Source: an uncultured Clostridia bacterium (GTDB lineage Bacteria; Bacillota; Clostridia; TANB77; CAG-508). From it: 51,059 nt of DNA. A program made the position numbers and the translations under genes. Under the pieces are notes generated by a model. It searched no databases. It saw only the letters and a list, made by a program, of their open reading frames with translations, and was not told the DNA's origin. The stretch covers positions 138,391-189,449 of the forward strand of contig CANRAY010000001.1 of NCBI GenBank assembly GCA_947628735.1. The letters run 5' to 3'. This document shows, piece by piece, positions 17,957-27,703 of the stretch (the stretch's first letter is position 1; each line of letters begins with the position of its first letter).

Positions 17957-18569
17957 AATTTGTTTCTTCAATTCCAATCCAAGTAATATATCCTTCTGAA
18001 TCATGTGCGAATGTAATTTCATACTTTTCTACAACAGATATATCCTTTTTTATTTCCATTATTTCATTAGATGAAACATTATTAATATTGGTATAGTAAC
18101 TAGGAACATATGTAGGATCCTTTACTAATTTTATACTTCTTTCAGGCGTTGTAAGATTATGAACCCTTACTAAATCACATAAAGCTTTAACAGATGAACC
18201 ATTTTGAATTCCCTCATATTCTTCAAATGATGCATTATATACATGAACTAATTCATTATTCAAATTATGATTTTCTACAGTAGATTCTGCATTTTTAAAT
18301 ACATAAAAGCCCATAACTGGCAAAGCTACTAAAAATATAGTAATAATTAATGAAATAATAAATCCTATAATACTTAAAACCAAACCAGCAGTTACCATTG
18401 CATTTTTTTCATTATTTTTATTCCTTTTTCTAAAAGCTACTATACTAATAACTAAAGCAATAATTCCTATAATAAAGCCAACTAGAGGAAATATTGCCAA
18501 TACTAATGCTATAATTCCTAATACTAAACTAGCTACATAAAATCCATTTGTTTTTTTGTCCTGTTCCAT
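17955..18569 (-). CDS. DUF4190-type membrane protein with extracellular C-terminal domain
   Basis: 204 residues. The N-terminal part has a glycine-rich paired hydrophobic region (GFYVASLVLGIIALVLAIF, VGFIIGIIALVISIVAF) of the DUF4190 type and a third membrane segment (about 60-90, GLVLSIIGFIISLIITIFLVALPVMGF). The C-terminal domain (NASFEEYEGIQNGSSVKALCDLV ... EKYEITFAHDSEGYITWIGI) resembles pilin-like or sensor domains found on many clostridial membrane proteins, but I cannot name it. The start is ATG 18569 after GGGGGAG. Role unknown. Confidence 0.75.
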   Translation of the reverse strand: MEQDKKTNGFYVASLVLGIIALVLAIFPLVGFIIGIIALVISIVAFRKRNKNNEKNAMVTAGLVLSIIGFIISLIITIFLVALPVMGFYVFKNAESTVENHNLNNELVHVYNASFEEYEGIQNGSSVKALCDLVRVHNLTTPERSIKLVKDPTYVPSYYTNINNVSSNEIMEIKKDISVVEKYEITFAHDSEGYITWIGIEETN

Positions 18570-18651
18570 TAGAACTCCCCCTTATAATATAATTTGTTCA
18601 TATTTTAACATATATTAACATCTTTGTCTATTAATTAAATTTATTCAAAAT

Positions 18652-18681
18652 AAAAAGCAATAATACATAATATTATCGCCT
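18652..18681 (-). terminator. Terminator of the tRNA-Ser transcript
   Basis: On the minus strand GCGATAATA / TATTATTGC with a 5-nt loop (one G-U pair) followed by TTTTTATTTT, directly after the second tRNA. Confidence 0.7.
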
Positions 18682-18682
18682 T

Positions 18683-18773
18683 TGGCGGAAGCTGAGGGAT
18701 TTGAACCCTCGCGGCCCTTACGAACCCTAACAGTTTAGCAAACTGTCCCCTTCAACCACTTGGGTAAGCCTCC
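18683..18773 (-). tRNA. tRNA-Ser (GCT anticodon)
   Basis: A 91-nt class II tRNA: acceptor GGAGGCT / AGCTTCC, anticodon arm ACAGTTTGCTAAACTGT (anticodon GCT), a long variable arm TAGGGTTCGTAAGGGCC, T arm GAGGGTTCAAATCCCTC, discriminator G and encoded CCA. Confidence 0.95.
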
Positions 18774-18794
18774 ATTTATATATTAATATAAAAA

Positions 18795-18886
<92 letters not shown>

Positions 18887-18918
18887 ATATGTGATCTTTA
18901 ATGACCAGAACAGTATAT

Positions 18919-18948
18919 ATATTAGCATATTTACGGTATAATTGTCAA
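18919..18948 (-). promoter_or_regulatory. Promoter of the tRNA-Ser pair
   Basis: Minus-strand TTGACA (18943-18948), 18-bp spacer and TAATAT (18919-18924), about 33 bp before the first tRNA. Confidence 0.7.
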
Positions 18949-18959
18949 TAGTAAATACT

Positions 18960-20200
18960 AGAATTTTTCAGGTATATTTAATATTTTATTTTTAATATGC
19001 ATATTTAATTATTTTTATATATTAATATTAAGTCATATAATTTTATTATTTAATTTAAATTATTTTTTATTTACTAATTTATTTATTAATTCATTTTTCG
19101 TATTTATTTTTTAATTATTAATTTATTTTTTAATTATTAATTTATTTTTTATTTATTTTTCATATTTATTTTTAATTTAATAATGTAATAAATTTTTATT
19201 ATTAATAAATTAATTTATTATATCTAAAGATATTGTCAAAATGATAATTATTTTTTTTATATTAGAACAGTTAATTTGATTGTTTTCATTTTAAATTTTT
19301 TTTATTTTAACTTTTTATTCAAATTTTGATCTCAAAAAATTTTCAAAAAAGCTTCGGATAAAAGTCATATTTAAAATTTTATTAAATATTATTTTTATAT
19401 TTTAATAGTATACATAAGATAAAAATATATAGCATATAAATTATAATTTTCATTATACACACTTTTAAAATTTGCTTTTTTATTCAAAATGACAACTTAA
19501 AAATAAATCTTATTTTTTAATAATATTATTTTTTATTTATTTTTATCTTAATTATAATTATTTATTTTATTATTTTTATTATTATTTTTATTATTATTTT
19601 TTTATTATTTTTTTATTATTTTTTTATTATTTTTTTATTTAATTAATTTTTTATTTTTTTAATTAATTTATTTTTTAAAATTAATTAATTTTTTATTTAT
19701 TCTATTTTTTATTATATTTTATTTTTATTTATTTAATCATTAATTTTTATTTTTTATTTTTAACAATTATTTAAATTTGCTAAATTAGCAAATTATTTTT
19801 ATGTTATTTTTTTATAATTATTTTATTTTTATAAATTTTTTCATTTTTTCTAATTAATTTTTTTAAAAAATAAAATATTTTAATTTTGGAAAACTATCGG
19901 ATTATAAACTTTTTAAAAAATATTTATTAAATTATATTCTATTATCTATTAGTAAACATAAAATTATTTTTTATAAATTATTAATTTCTTTAATAATACA
20001 AATTTAAATTTTATTTTTATCTTTATTTCTTTTTGACAAACAAAAAATATTAAATTAATTTTTAATAAAATAATACTTTTGGATAAAAATTTATTATTTA
20101 TTATTATTTTTTTATTTATTATTTTTAATTATTAATTATTTTATTATTATTTTTTATTTTATTTAAATATTTTTAATAAATTAATTTTATTTTTTACTAA
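18960..20200 (-). repeat. Gene-free AT-rich region with repeat locus B (two copies)
   Basis: No plausible gene is present in 1.2 kb. Two degenerate copies of the locus-A element lie in reverse orientation. Copy B1: TATTGTCAAA (19231), CTTCGGATA (19352), AGTATACATAA (19407), CAAAATGAC (19485). Copy B2: the palindrome TTTGCTAAATTAGCAAA (19776), CTATCGGATTA (19894), AGTAAACATAA (19951), TTTTTGACAAA (20030). Spacing between blocks matches the other loci within a few bases, and the copies are about 540 bp apart. The region also contains a short run of TTTTTTTATTA units (19589-19640) and a 19-bp direct repeat around 19105-19145. Confidence 0.65.
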
Positions 20201-20240
20201 AAAAAGATATTAAAATAATTTTATATTTTAATATCTTTTT
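20201..20240 (-). terminator. Terminator of the parAB-DUF4446 operon
   Basis: A 16-bp stem AAAAAGATATTAAAAT with its complement at 20225-20240 and an 8-nt loop, 7 bp after the DUF4446 gene stop. Confidence 0.75.
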
Positions 20241-20246
20241 TAATAT

Positions 20247-20744
20247 TTATTTTTTATTAATTGCTTTTTGTATCGCTTCTTTTTCTTCATCAGATAAAAT
20301 ATAAGTTGAATTACCTTCATTGACTGGCTTTGCATATATATTAGAATTATCTCTTCCATAAACTCCATTTAATACAACACCATTATTATATTTATCTAGT
20401 AAAGCTATTGAAAAACTTAAATCACTTCCTGTATTACTAAAAGCATTATATCTTACAATTCCTATTTTTTGAATGCAATTAGCTATATTATTTTCTAATT
20501 CTTTACAATATAATGCTGTTTTCTCATTCTTCTTTTCTACTTGTTGTACTGCTACAATATATGCTCTTAACATTTCATCTACATTATTTCCATTTCCTAG
20601 TCTTTCCATAAATTTTTTGTAACTACTTCTTAATTTCATTATATTTTTTAAAATTGCAATATACAATATAAATAAAATAAAAATAAATACTAATAATACA
20701 ATTAAAAATATGTCACTTCTTAAAATGTTAGTTAAAATTTCCAT
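20247..20744 (-). CDS. DUF4446 membrane protein
   Basis: 165 residues: one N-terminal transmembrane helix (about 11-33), a basic/coiled segment (SSYKKFMERLGNGNNVDEML), then the DUF4446 core GIVRYNAFSNTGSDLSFSIALLDKYNNGVVLNGVYGRDNSNIYAKPV. Genes of this family almost always follow parB in clostridia, as here (213 bp gap). Function unknown; the constant link with parAB suggests an origin- or envelope-related role. Confidence 0.88.
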   Translation of the reverse strand: MEILTNILRSDIFLIVLLVFIFILFILYIAILKNIMKLRSSYKKFMERLGNGNNVDEMLRAYIVAVQQVEKKNEKTALYCKELENNIANCIQKIGIVRYNAFSNTGSDLSFSIALLDKYNNGVVLNGVYGRDNSNIYAKPVNEGNSTYILSDEEKEAIQKAINKK

Positions 20745-20957
20745 ATTTTCTATTTATTCAACACACTTTTGTGCACTGCCCTTTCTTTTAATTTGGATAT
20801 TAATAGATTATATTTTTACTAATTAATAAACACTATTAAAACAAAAAGTAATAATAATATAATAAACATGGCATTTTTTTATTTTTAATAATATATTTTT
20901 TATTTGTTCTAATATTAATTTTTCTATCTACCACTATATAAAATTAATTAGTAAATA

Positions 20958-21821
20958 TTATTTTATTAATTCTAAAATTCTTTCAAGTTCTTCATTTGAT
21001 GAATATTGAATAATAATTCTTCCACTTCTTTTTTTAGCTTCTAGCTTAACCTTAGTTCCAAAAAATCCTTGGAAAGAATCTTCTATATCTTGAAAAATAG
21101 CATGATATTTTGGATCTATTTTTTGTGCCTTTTTATTATTTTTTACTGTCTGCTCTATATCTCTTACTGTTTCACCTTTTTCAATAATTTTTAGTGCAGC
21201 TTGATATTGCTTATCTGGTTCCTGAATACACATTAATGATCTACAATGTCCTTCTGTTATTTTTCCTTCTTCTGCTAATTTTAATACTCTCTCATCTAAA
21301 TTTAATATTCTTACAGTATTTGCAATTCCACTTCTACTAATTCCTAACGTATCTGAAAGTTGTTGTTGTGTCATTCCATATTCATCCATTAATTGTCGAA
21401 AACCTCTAGCTTTATCTATAGGATTCAAATCTTCCCTTTGAATATTTTCAATTAAAGCAATTTCTTTATTTCTACGTTCATCATTATCACGAATTATACA
21501 TGGCATTTCTGAAAGTCCAGCTTTTTTGGCTGCCCTCCATCTTCTTTCTCCAGCTACAATTTCATAATAATCGTCTTTTTTATTAACAATAATTGGTTGA
21601 ATAACACCATATCTTTTAATAGATTCTGACAATTCTTCAAGAGATTCATTATCAAATTGTTTTCTTGGTTGATTTCTATTTGGTTCAATTTCAATTAATT
21701 TAATACTTTTTACTAATTCTTCTCCTTCTTTTAATTCCACTTCAGAATTTTTATCTTCTAAAATATTTGTATCTGTAAATAATGCATTTAATCCTTTTCC
21801 TAATCCTGTCATTTTTGCCAT
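20958..21821 (-). CDS. parB: Chromosome-partitioning protein ParB (Spo0J)
   Basis: 287 residues. The CTPase/ParB N-terminal domain has NRNQPRKQFDNESLEELSESI, GVIQPIIV, YEIVAGERRWRAAK (arginine-rich nucleotide loop) and ENIQREDLNPID; the helix-turn-helix is YGMTQQQLSDTLGISRSGIANTVRIL; a C-terminal dimerisation segment follows. ParB binds parS sites near oriC, loads SMC and recruits ParA. No canonical parS 16-mer was seen in the window by eye. It starts 18 bp after parA. Confidence 0.96.
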   Translation of the reverse strand: MAKMTGLGKGLNALFTDTNILEDKNSEVELKEGEELVKSIKLIEIEPNRNQPRKQFDNESLEELSESIKRYGVIQPIIVNKKDDYYEIVAGERRWRAAKKAGLSEMPCIIRDNDERRNKEIALIENIQREDLNPIDKARGFRQLMDEYGMTQQQLSDTLGISRSGIANTVRILNLDERVLKLAEEGKITEGHCRSLMCIQEPDKQYQAALKIIEKGETVRDIEQTVKNNKKAQKIDPKYHAIFQDIEDSFQGFFGTKVKLEAKKRSGRIIIQYSSNEELERILELIK

Positions 21822-21839
21822 TTTTTATACCTCCCTATA

Positions 21840-22631
21840 TTATAAAGCATGTTTTCCTTTAGAATCTGAGCTTTCATTATTTTTTAAAAATTCTTTTACA
21901 AACTTTTCATAACTTTTTGCACCTTTTGACCTTGGATCATAAATTGATATTGGCATTCCATAACTTGGTGCTTCACTTAATTTAACATTTCTAGGAATAA
22001 CATTTTTATATACCTTATCATTAAAATAACTTTTTACTTCTTTTACAACTTGATTTGATAAATTTGTTCTTACATCATACATTGTAAGAAGTGCCCCTTC
22101 GATTTCAATTGTTTTATTAAGATGTTTTTTTACTAAATTAATTGTATTAATTAACTGACCTAATCCTTCTAGAGCATAATATTCGCATTGTACAGGTATC
22201 AAAACACTATTTGATGCAGTAAAAGCATTTAAAGTAATTAATCCTAATGAAGGTGGACAATCAATAATAATATAATCATAATTATTTTTTATTTCATCTA
22301 ACTTTTCTTTTAATCTATATTCTCTTGACATAACTGAAACTAGCTCTACTTCTGCTCCTGCAAGATTAATGTTAGAAGGACAAATATCTAAATTTTTTAT
22401 TTTTGTCTTTTGGACAACTTCTTGCATTTCAGTATCGTTAATAAGGACATCATAAACAGAAAGTTCTATTTCTTTTTCAAAACCTACTCCACTTGAAGCA
22501 TTTCCCTGTGGATCAGCATCTATCATTAAAACTTTTTTTCCTTTTTTTGCCAATATAGTGCTCAAATTAATGGTAGTTGTAGTTTTTCCTACTCCTCCCT
22601 TTTGATTAGCAACTGATATAATTTTTCCCAT
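21840..22631 (-). CDS. parA: Chromosome-partitioning ATPase ParA (Soj)
   Basis: 263 residues, deviant Walker A ATPase: IISVANQKGGVGKTTTTINLS (signature Lys present), MIDADPQGNASSG, and YIIIDCPPSLGLIT. Acts with ParB in origin segregation and can modulate DnaA. It heads the parA-parB-DUF4446 operon with its own promoter, which is flanked by an inverted repeat. Confidence 0.96.
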   Translation of the reverse strand: MGKIISVANQKGGVGKTTTTINLSTILAKKGKKVLMIDADPQGNASSGVGFEKEIELSVYDVLINDTEMQEVVQKTKIKNLDICPSNINLAGAEVELVSVMSREYRLKEKLDEIKNNYDYIIIDCPPSLGLITLNAFTASNSVLIPVQCEYYALEGLGQLINTINLVKKHLNKTIEIEGALLTMYDVRTNLSNQVVKEVKSYFNDKVYKNVIPRNVKLSEAPSYGMPISIYDPRSKGAKSYEKFVKEFLKNNESSDSKGKHAL

Positions 22632-22651
22632 ATTTTTGCCTCCGTTAAAAA

Positions 22652-22693
22652 ATTGACATATCTATCATATAAGATTAAGACAAATATGTCAAT
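22652..22693 (-). promoter_or_regulatory. parAB promoter flanked by inverted repeat
   Basis: On the minus strand TTGACA (22687-22692), 17-bp spacer and TATGAT (22664-22669). A perfect 10-bp inverted repeat ATTGACATAT (22652-22661) / ATATGTCAAT (22684-22693) places one half over the -35 and the other just downstream of the expected start, an arrangement suited to repression. Confidence 0.6.
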
Positions 22694-22726
22694 GAATTTA
22701 TTAAAAATTTTGATATTTTTTTCTTA

Positions 22727-23449
22727 TTATAAAATCGGCTGTTTCGTTGGTATTCCTGCTTTACGAGGATACTTTAATGGTGTTTCTTTTACTTTTTTAA
22801 TTATAATATTATTTCTTACAATATCACTATCTGGCAATATAAATTTTTCTATTTTTTCCAATTTACCACCCAACAAATTAATAGCATTTTCTGCCTCTTT
22901 TAGTTCTTCCTCTATATTTGAACCCTTCATGCAAATACATGTCCCTCCTATCTTTGCAAAAGGCATCATATACTCTAATAAAGTATTTAACCTTGCTACT
23001 GCTCTAGAAGTAACCATATCGTATTGCTCCCTATATTCTTTCAAATTTGCTGCTTCTTCTGCCCTAGCATGAACACATTTAACATCATAAAGATTCAAAT
23101 CTTTACAAACCTCATCTAAAAAAATTATTCTCTTATTAAGTGAATCCATCAAAGTAAATTTACTTTTATCACTTATAATCCTTAATGGAATACCTGGAAA
23201 TCCTGCTCCTGTTCCTATATCTAAAATACTGTCCCCTTGTTTAATGTGAAAAGAAATAATAATAGAATCTATAAAATGCTTCAAAATAATTTCTTTTGGA
23301 TCAACAATCGCTGTTAAATTTATTTTTTCATTCCATTCCAATAATAACTCCATATAACGATAAAACTTTTCTTTTTGATCATCACTTAAATTGATTTCTA
23401 CTTTCTCAGCCTGATTTGATAATATATTAAAAAATTCTTTTTTTTCCAT
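22727..23449 (-). CDS. rsmG: 16S rRNA (guanine527-N7)-methyltransferase
   Basis: 240 residues, RsmG/GidB: MELLLEWNEKINLTAI, HFIDSI, ILDIGTGAGFPGIPLRI (SAM loop), DSLNKRIIFLDEV, VTSRAVARLNTLLEY and a KGSNIEEEL segment, all in family order. It follows mnmG by 9 bp, the classic gidA-gidB pair. Confidence 0.96.
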   Translation of the reverse strand: MEKKEFFNILSNQAEKVEINLSDDQKEKFYRYMELLLEWNEKINLTAIVDPKEIILKHFIDSIIISFHIKQGDSILDIGTGAGFPGIPLRIISDKSKFTLMDSLNKRIIFLDEVCKDLNLYDVKCVHARAEEAANLKEYREQYDMVTSRAVARLNTLLEYMMPFAKIGGTCICMKGSNIEEELKEAENAINLLGGKLEKIEKFILPDSDIVRNNIIIKKVKETPLKYPRKAGIPTKQPIL

Positions 23450-23458
23450 ATAATACTC

Positions 23459-25330
23459 CTATTTATTTTGTTCTAAATAAATTAACAACACTGAAATATC
23501 TGCTGGTGAAACCCCTGAAATTCTTGAAGCTTGTCCAACTGATTGAGGTTTTATTTTATCCAATTTTTGTCTTGCTTCTATTCTTAAGCCTTTAATATCT
23601 TGATAATTTATATTTTCAGGTAAAATTTTTGTTTCTAATTTTTTAAATTTTTCTACTTGCTCCTCTTGTAATTTAATATATCCTGCATATTTTACTTGTA
23701 TTTCAACTTCCTCCTGCACTTCATCAGATAATTCTGGTCTATTTTCATCAATTTCTAATAGATTTTGATAAGAAATTTCCGTTCTTTTCAATAATTCTGA
23801 TAATTTAACTCCATTAGAAATTTGTGAAGAATTATATTTTTCTAAAAATTGGTTATTTTTCTCATTTGGCTTCACTACTGTTCGATTTAATCTATCAATT
23901 TCTTCTTGAATTTCTTCCTTTTTCTTAAGAAATCTTTGGTATCTTTCCTCTGAAATCAAGCCAACTTCATGCCCTATTTCTGTTAATCTTAAATCTGCAT
24001 TATCCTGTCTCAAAAGTAAACGATATTCTGCCCTAGAAGTCATCATTCTGTAAGGTTCATTAGTTCCTTTAGTAACTATATCATCAATAAGAACACCTAT
24101 ATATGCTTGTGAACGATCTAAAATAATAGGATCTTTTCCCTGTAATTTTCTACCCACATTAATTCCTGCCATAATTCCTTGAACAGCTGCCTCTTCATAT
24201 CCAGACGTTCCATTAATTTGTCCCGCAAAAAACATTCCATTAATATTCTTATGCTCCAATGATAATTTAAGTTCTGAAGGATCAATACAATCATATTCTA
24301 TAGCATATGCTGGTCTTGTAAATACAACATTTTCTAATCCTGGAATTGTACGATACATAGCAATTTGAACATCTTCAGGCAAAGACGAACTCATTCCCTG
24401 CACATACATTTCATCAGTAGTAGTTCCAATAGGTTCTATAAAAATTTGATGTCTTTCTTTATCAGCAAAACGAACAACTTTATCTTCTATAGATGGACAA
24501 TATCTTGGTCCTGTTCCCGAAATTTTACCACTATATAAAGGAGATCTATGTAGGTTTGCTCTAATAATCTTATGTGTTTCTTCATTAGTATAAGTAAGGT
24601 AACAAGGCAATTGCTCTATATTTTCATCTATTTTATCATCAAAAGAAAAAGCTGAAGGTTTAGCATCACAATCCTGTCTTTCCATCTTTGAAAAATCAAG
24701 ACTATTCTTTAAAACTCTCGCAGGAGTACCTGTTTTGAAACGCACCAAATTAATTCCTAATTTTTTCAAAACATCAGATAATTCAATAGATGGAAATACT
24801 CCATCCGGTCCACTATCAAAAGAAACTTCTCCAATATGTATCCTTCCTTTTAAATAAGTTCCAGTCGCCAAAATAACGCTCTTCACCTCATAAATAGCAC
24901 CTATATTAGTCTCTACAGCCTTTACTTTTCCATCTTTAACTTCAATATTAACTATCTCAGCCTGTTTTAAATATAAATTTTCTTGTCTTTCTAATGTATG
25001 TTTCATCTCAGCTTGATACTTTTTTCTATCAGCTTGTGCCCTTAAAGAATAAACTGCTGGTCCCTTTGATGTATTAAGCATACGAAGTTGCGTAAAAGTC
25101 TTATCTATATTTTTTCCCATCTCTCCTCCAAGACAATCTAGTTCCTTCACTAGATGTCCCTTCGAACTACCTCCTATGTGAGGATTACAAGGCATATTTG
25201 CAACTGCCTCCAAACTTATAGAAAATAATAATGTTTTAAACCCCATTCGTGCAGTAGCAAGTGCTGCTTCACAACCAGCATGTCCAGCACCGATAACAGC
25301 AACATCATATTCTCCCGCAAAATAATTCAT
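23459..25330 (-). CDS. mnmG: tRNA uridine-5-carboxymethylaminomethyl modification enzyme MnmG
   Basis: 623 residues, FAD-dependent partner of MnmE in modifying U34 of tRNAs. N-terminal FAD loop [35 protein letters not shown] (catalytic Cys region), [64 protein letters not shown] and the C-terminal [10 protein letters not shown]...[14 protein letters not shown] are all seen. Confidence 0.97.
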   Translation of the reverse strand: MNYFAGEYDVAVIGAGHAGCEAALATARMGFKTLLFSISLEAVANMPCNPHIGGSSKGHLVKELDCLGGEMGKNIDKTFTQLRMLNTSKGPAVYSLRAQADRKKYQAEMKHTLERQENLYLKQAEIVNIEVKDGKVKAVETNIGAIYEVKSVILATGTYLKGRIHIGEVSFDSGPDGVFPSIELSDVLKKLGINLVRFKTGTPARVLKNSLDFSKMERQDCDAKPSAFSFDDKIDENIEQLPCYLTYTNEETHKIIRANLHRSPLYSGKISGTGPRYCPSIEDKVVRFADKERHQIFIEPIGTTTDEMYVQGMSSSLPEDVQIAMYRTIPGLENVVFTRPAYAIEYDCIDPSELKLSLEHKNINGMFFAGQINGTSGYEEAAVQGIMAGINVGRKLQGKDPIILDRSQAYIGVLIDDIVTKGTNEPYRMMTSRAEYRLLLRQDNADLRLTEIGHEVGLISEERYQRFLKKKEEIQEEIDRLNRTVVKPNEKNNQFLEKYNSSQISNGVKLSELLKRTEISYQNLLEIDENRPELSDEVQEEVEIQVKYAGYIKLQEEQVEKFKKLETKILPENINYQDIKGLRIEARQKLDKIKPQSVGQASRISGVSPADISVLLIYLEQNK

Positions 25331-25363
25331 ATATTTCCACTTCCAATCTAATTTTTCGACCAG

Positions 25364-25395
25364 TTATCCACAAATAATTAATCGATTGTTGATAA
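25364..25395. promoter_or_regulatory. Two DnaA boxes upstream of mnmG
   Basis: TTATCCACA (25364-25372, plus) and TTATCAACA (25387-25395, minus) in head-to-head arrangement in the 190-bp mnmE-mnmG gap. The rest of the gap is AT-rich with a small hairpin GAAAAACTGTTTTTC (around 25432). Confidence 0.55.
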
Positions 25396-25520
25396 CTTTT
25401 TTATACTTTTTTTCGTTTTTTATGAAACAAGAAAAACTGTTTTTCAAACTTCATTTTTGTTTATTTGACATATAATATTTATATTTCAAAGTTTATATTT
25501 CTTATTTTGTCTTTATGACA

Positions 25521-26900
25521 CTATTTTCCTAAGCAAAATTTTGAAAATATTTCTTTAATGATATCCTCGGAAACGTTGTCACCAGTGATATAGCCCAATT
25601 CTTCTAATGTTTGTTTAATTGCAACTGCACTAATATCTATTGGCAAACAATCATCTACAGACTTTATTGCTCCATCTATACTATTTATAGCCTTATGAAT
25701 TTGATTCTTATGGCGAACATTAGTAATAATAAGCTCATTCCCATTTTCTATTTCATTCATTTTAAATAATTTTACAATTAGATCTTTTAATTCTTCTATT
25801 CCATTTTTTGACCTCATAGATGCCTCTATAACGTTTTTATTTTTCTCATGAATGTAATTTATTGTCTCGATATTTTTTTCGCTTAAATCCGATTTATTTA
25901 GCAAAACGATAGAAGTTTTATTTTTTATCAAATTTAATATTTTTTTATCCTCATCATCAATTGGTTTTGATATATCAAAAAGTGCAATTATCAAATCTGC
26001 TTCTTCTATTAACTTAATTGCCTTTTTTACACCTATTTCTTCTATTTCATCTTCTGTATTACGAATCCCTGCAGTATCAATAATTTTTAAAGGTATATTT
26101 TTAATTTTAATAAATTCCTCTATTGTATCCCTTGTTGTTCCTGCCTTTTCACTAACAATTGCCCTATCTTCATCTAATAAATTATTTAATAAAGACGATT
26201 TTCCTGTATTTGGTTTTCCTATAATAACCGTTTTTATTCCTTCCTTTAAAATCTTTCCTGTTTGAAAACTATTCTCCAATTGAATTAATTTATTTTTTAC
26301 ATCACTAAGTATGTTATGTGCCCTTTCATTTGTTGTTTCTTCAATATCATATTCTGGATAATCAATAGAAGCCTCTATATCAGCCATTAAATCTAAAAGA
26401 ATACTTCTAATTTCCTGTATTTTTTTAGAAAGACTACCCTCTAATTGCTCAACTGCCGACTTTGCTTCTTTTTCTGTCTTAGAATTAATAATATCAATAA
26501 CAGATTCTGCTTGTGATAAATCAATTCTACCATTCAAAAAGGCTCTTTTAGTGAATTCTCCAGGTTCTGCTAATTCTGCTCCATTTAGTAGGCATTGCTC
26601 TAATATTTTTTCTTCTACAACCATTCCCCCATGTGATTGAATTTCACACATATTTTCTGTTGTATAGCTTTTAGGAGATCTAAAAAATGAAACTAAAACT
26701 TCATCAATTTTTTCATTTGTACTTGTATTAATAATATAACCATATTTTATAGTATAACCCGGTACTTCTTCTATTTTCACAGTAGAATCTTTTGGTATAA
26801 AAATCTTTTTTAGAACAGAAAAACAATCTTTTCCACTCATTCTAACAATCCCTATACCTCCCGTTCCCGTAGCAGTTGCGATTGCTGCAATTGTATTCAT
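25521..26900 (-). CDS. mnmE: tRNA modification GTPase MnmE (TrmE)
   Basis: 459 residues. N-terminal formyl-THF-binding domain (TIAAIATATGTGGIGIVRMSG, QSHGG, GEFTKRAFLNGRIDLSQAE), G domain with GKPNTGKSSLLN, DEDRAIVSEKAGTTRDT, DTAGIRNTEDEIE and NKSD, and the C-terminal CLGK containing the family's catalytic Cys. I start at ATG 26900 with GAGGAGG 6 nt upstream; a longer frame to 26963 runs into the upstream hairpin. Confidence 0.97.
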   Translation of the reverse strand: MNTIAAIATATGTGGIGIVRMSGKDCFSVLKKIFIPKDSTVKIEEVPGYTIKYGYIINTSTNEKIDEVLVSFFRSPKSYTTENMCEIQSHGGMVVEEKILEQCLLNGAELAEPGEFTKRAFLNGRIDLSQAESVIDIINSKTEKEAKSAVEQLEGSLSKKIQEIRSILLDLMADIEASIDYPEYDIEETTNERAHNILSDVKNKLIQLENSFQTGKILKEGIKTVIIGKPNTGKSSLLNNLLDEDRAIVSEKAGTTRDTIEEFIKIKNIPLKIIDTAGIRNTEDEIEEIGVKKAIKLIEEADLIIALFDISKPIDDEDKKILNLIKNKTSIVLLNKSDLSEKNIETINYIHEKNKNVIEASMRSKNGIEELKDLIVKLFKMNEIENGNELIITNVRHKNQIHKAINSIDGAIKSVDDCLPIDISAVAIKQTLEELGYITGDNVSEDIIKEIFSKFCLGK

Positions 26901-26919
26901 AATATCCTCCTCATAAAAA

Positions 26920-26971
26920 AAGTCAAAGATAGAAAATAATAGTAAAACAACTAAAATCTTCACTTTGACTT
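26920..26971 (-). terminator. Hairpin with U-tract just before mnmE
   Basis: On the minus strand AAGTCAAAG (26963-26971) pairs with CTTTGACTT (26920-26928) across a 34-nt loop and runs straight into TTTTTT, followed within 10 bp by the mnmE ribosome site. It may end the jag operon or act as a leader attenuator for mnmE. Confidence 0.55.
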
Positions 26972-26995
26972 CCGATTTTTATTAATTATTCATTT

Positions 26996-27703
26996 TTATT
27001 TATTCTTTGCTATAACAACTTTTCTATAAGGCTCCTCACCTATACTATAAGTTCTAATAGCATTATTTTTTTGTAATTCGTTATGTATTATTTTTCTTTC
27101 ATATGCCATCATAGGCTCTAATGTAACAGATTTTCCTGTTTTCATAACAGTTTTAGCAATTTTTTCTGCTAAATCTTCTAAAGATTTTTCTCTTTTTTGT
27201 CTATAATCTGCTATATTTAATGTAATTCTTATCTTAGATTCACAACCTTTACTTGCAATTGAATTTAAAATTGTTTGTAAAGAATTTAAAACATCTCCTC
27301 TATATCCGATAAGCTTAGAAGAATCTTCTCCATTAATATTTATATGAATAAACTCACGATCACTTGTAATATCATATGTTGTATTCTTAAAATTACTTAA
27401 AAAATCTTTTAAAAATTCTTCTATATTCTTTGTTGCAATTGATACTTCTTTTTGATCTAACTCTTTTAATTCCTTAGTTTTAACAATTTCTTTTTGTTCA
27501 ACATTTGTAGTTTCTTTCACATTTTCTTTTAATGTTAATTCTACTTTTACAACCCTTGGTGTTAAAATACTAAAAAAGCTTCTCTTTTCTTCATTTTCTA
27601 ATACCTTTATATCTACTTTATCCTTTGAAACTCCTAATTCCTTAAGACCATTGGCAATTGCTTCATTAGTTGTTTTTCCTTCGGCAACAACTGTTTTAGG
27701 CAT
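26996..27703 (-). CDS. jag: SpoIIIJ-associated RNA-binding protein Jag (KhpB)
   Basis: 235 residues with the Jag-N domain (VVAEGKTTNEAIANGLKELGVSKDKVDIKVLE), a variable Lys/Glu linker, a KH domain (NINGEDSSKLIGYRGDVLNSLQTILN) and an R3H domain (LEPMMAYERKIIHNELQKNNAIRTYSIGEEPYRKVVI). It binds RNA and is linked to YidC, cell division and sporulation in Firmicutes. It overlaps yidC by 8 bp. Confidence 0.95.
   Translation of the reverse strand: MPKTVVAEGKTTNEAIANGLKELGVSKDKVDIKVLENEEKRSFFSILTPRVVKVELTLKENVKETTNVEQKEIVKTKELKELDQKEVSIATKNIEEFLKDFLSNFKNTTYDITSDREFIHININGEDSSKLIGYRGDVLNSLQTILNSIASKGCESKIRITLNIADYRQKREKSLEDLAEKIAKTVMKTGKSVTLEPMMAYERKIIHNELQKNNAIRTYSIGEEPYRKVVIAKNK

Noticed and set aside
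19589..19640. CRISPR-like regular spacing of TTTTTTTATTA units
   Set aside because: Units abut with no spacers; simple tandem low-complexity DNA, and no cas genes occur in the window.
22653..23072. 139-codon plus-strand frame opposite rsmG
   Set aside because: Antisense shadow of rsmG; the minus strand carries the conserved methyltransferase motifs.
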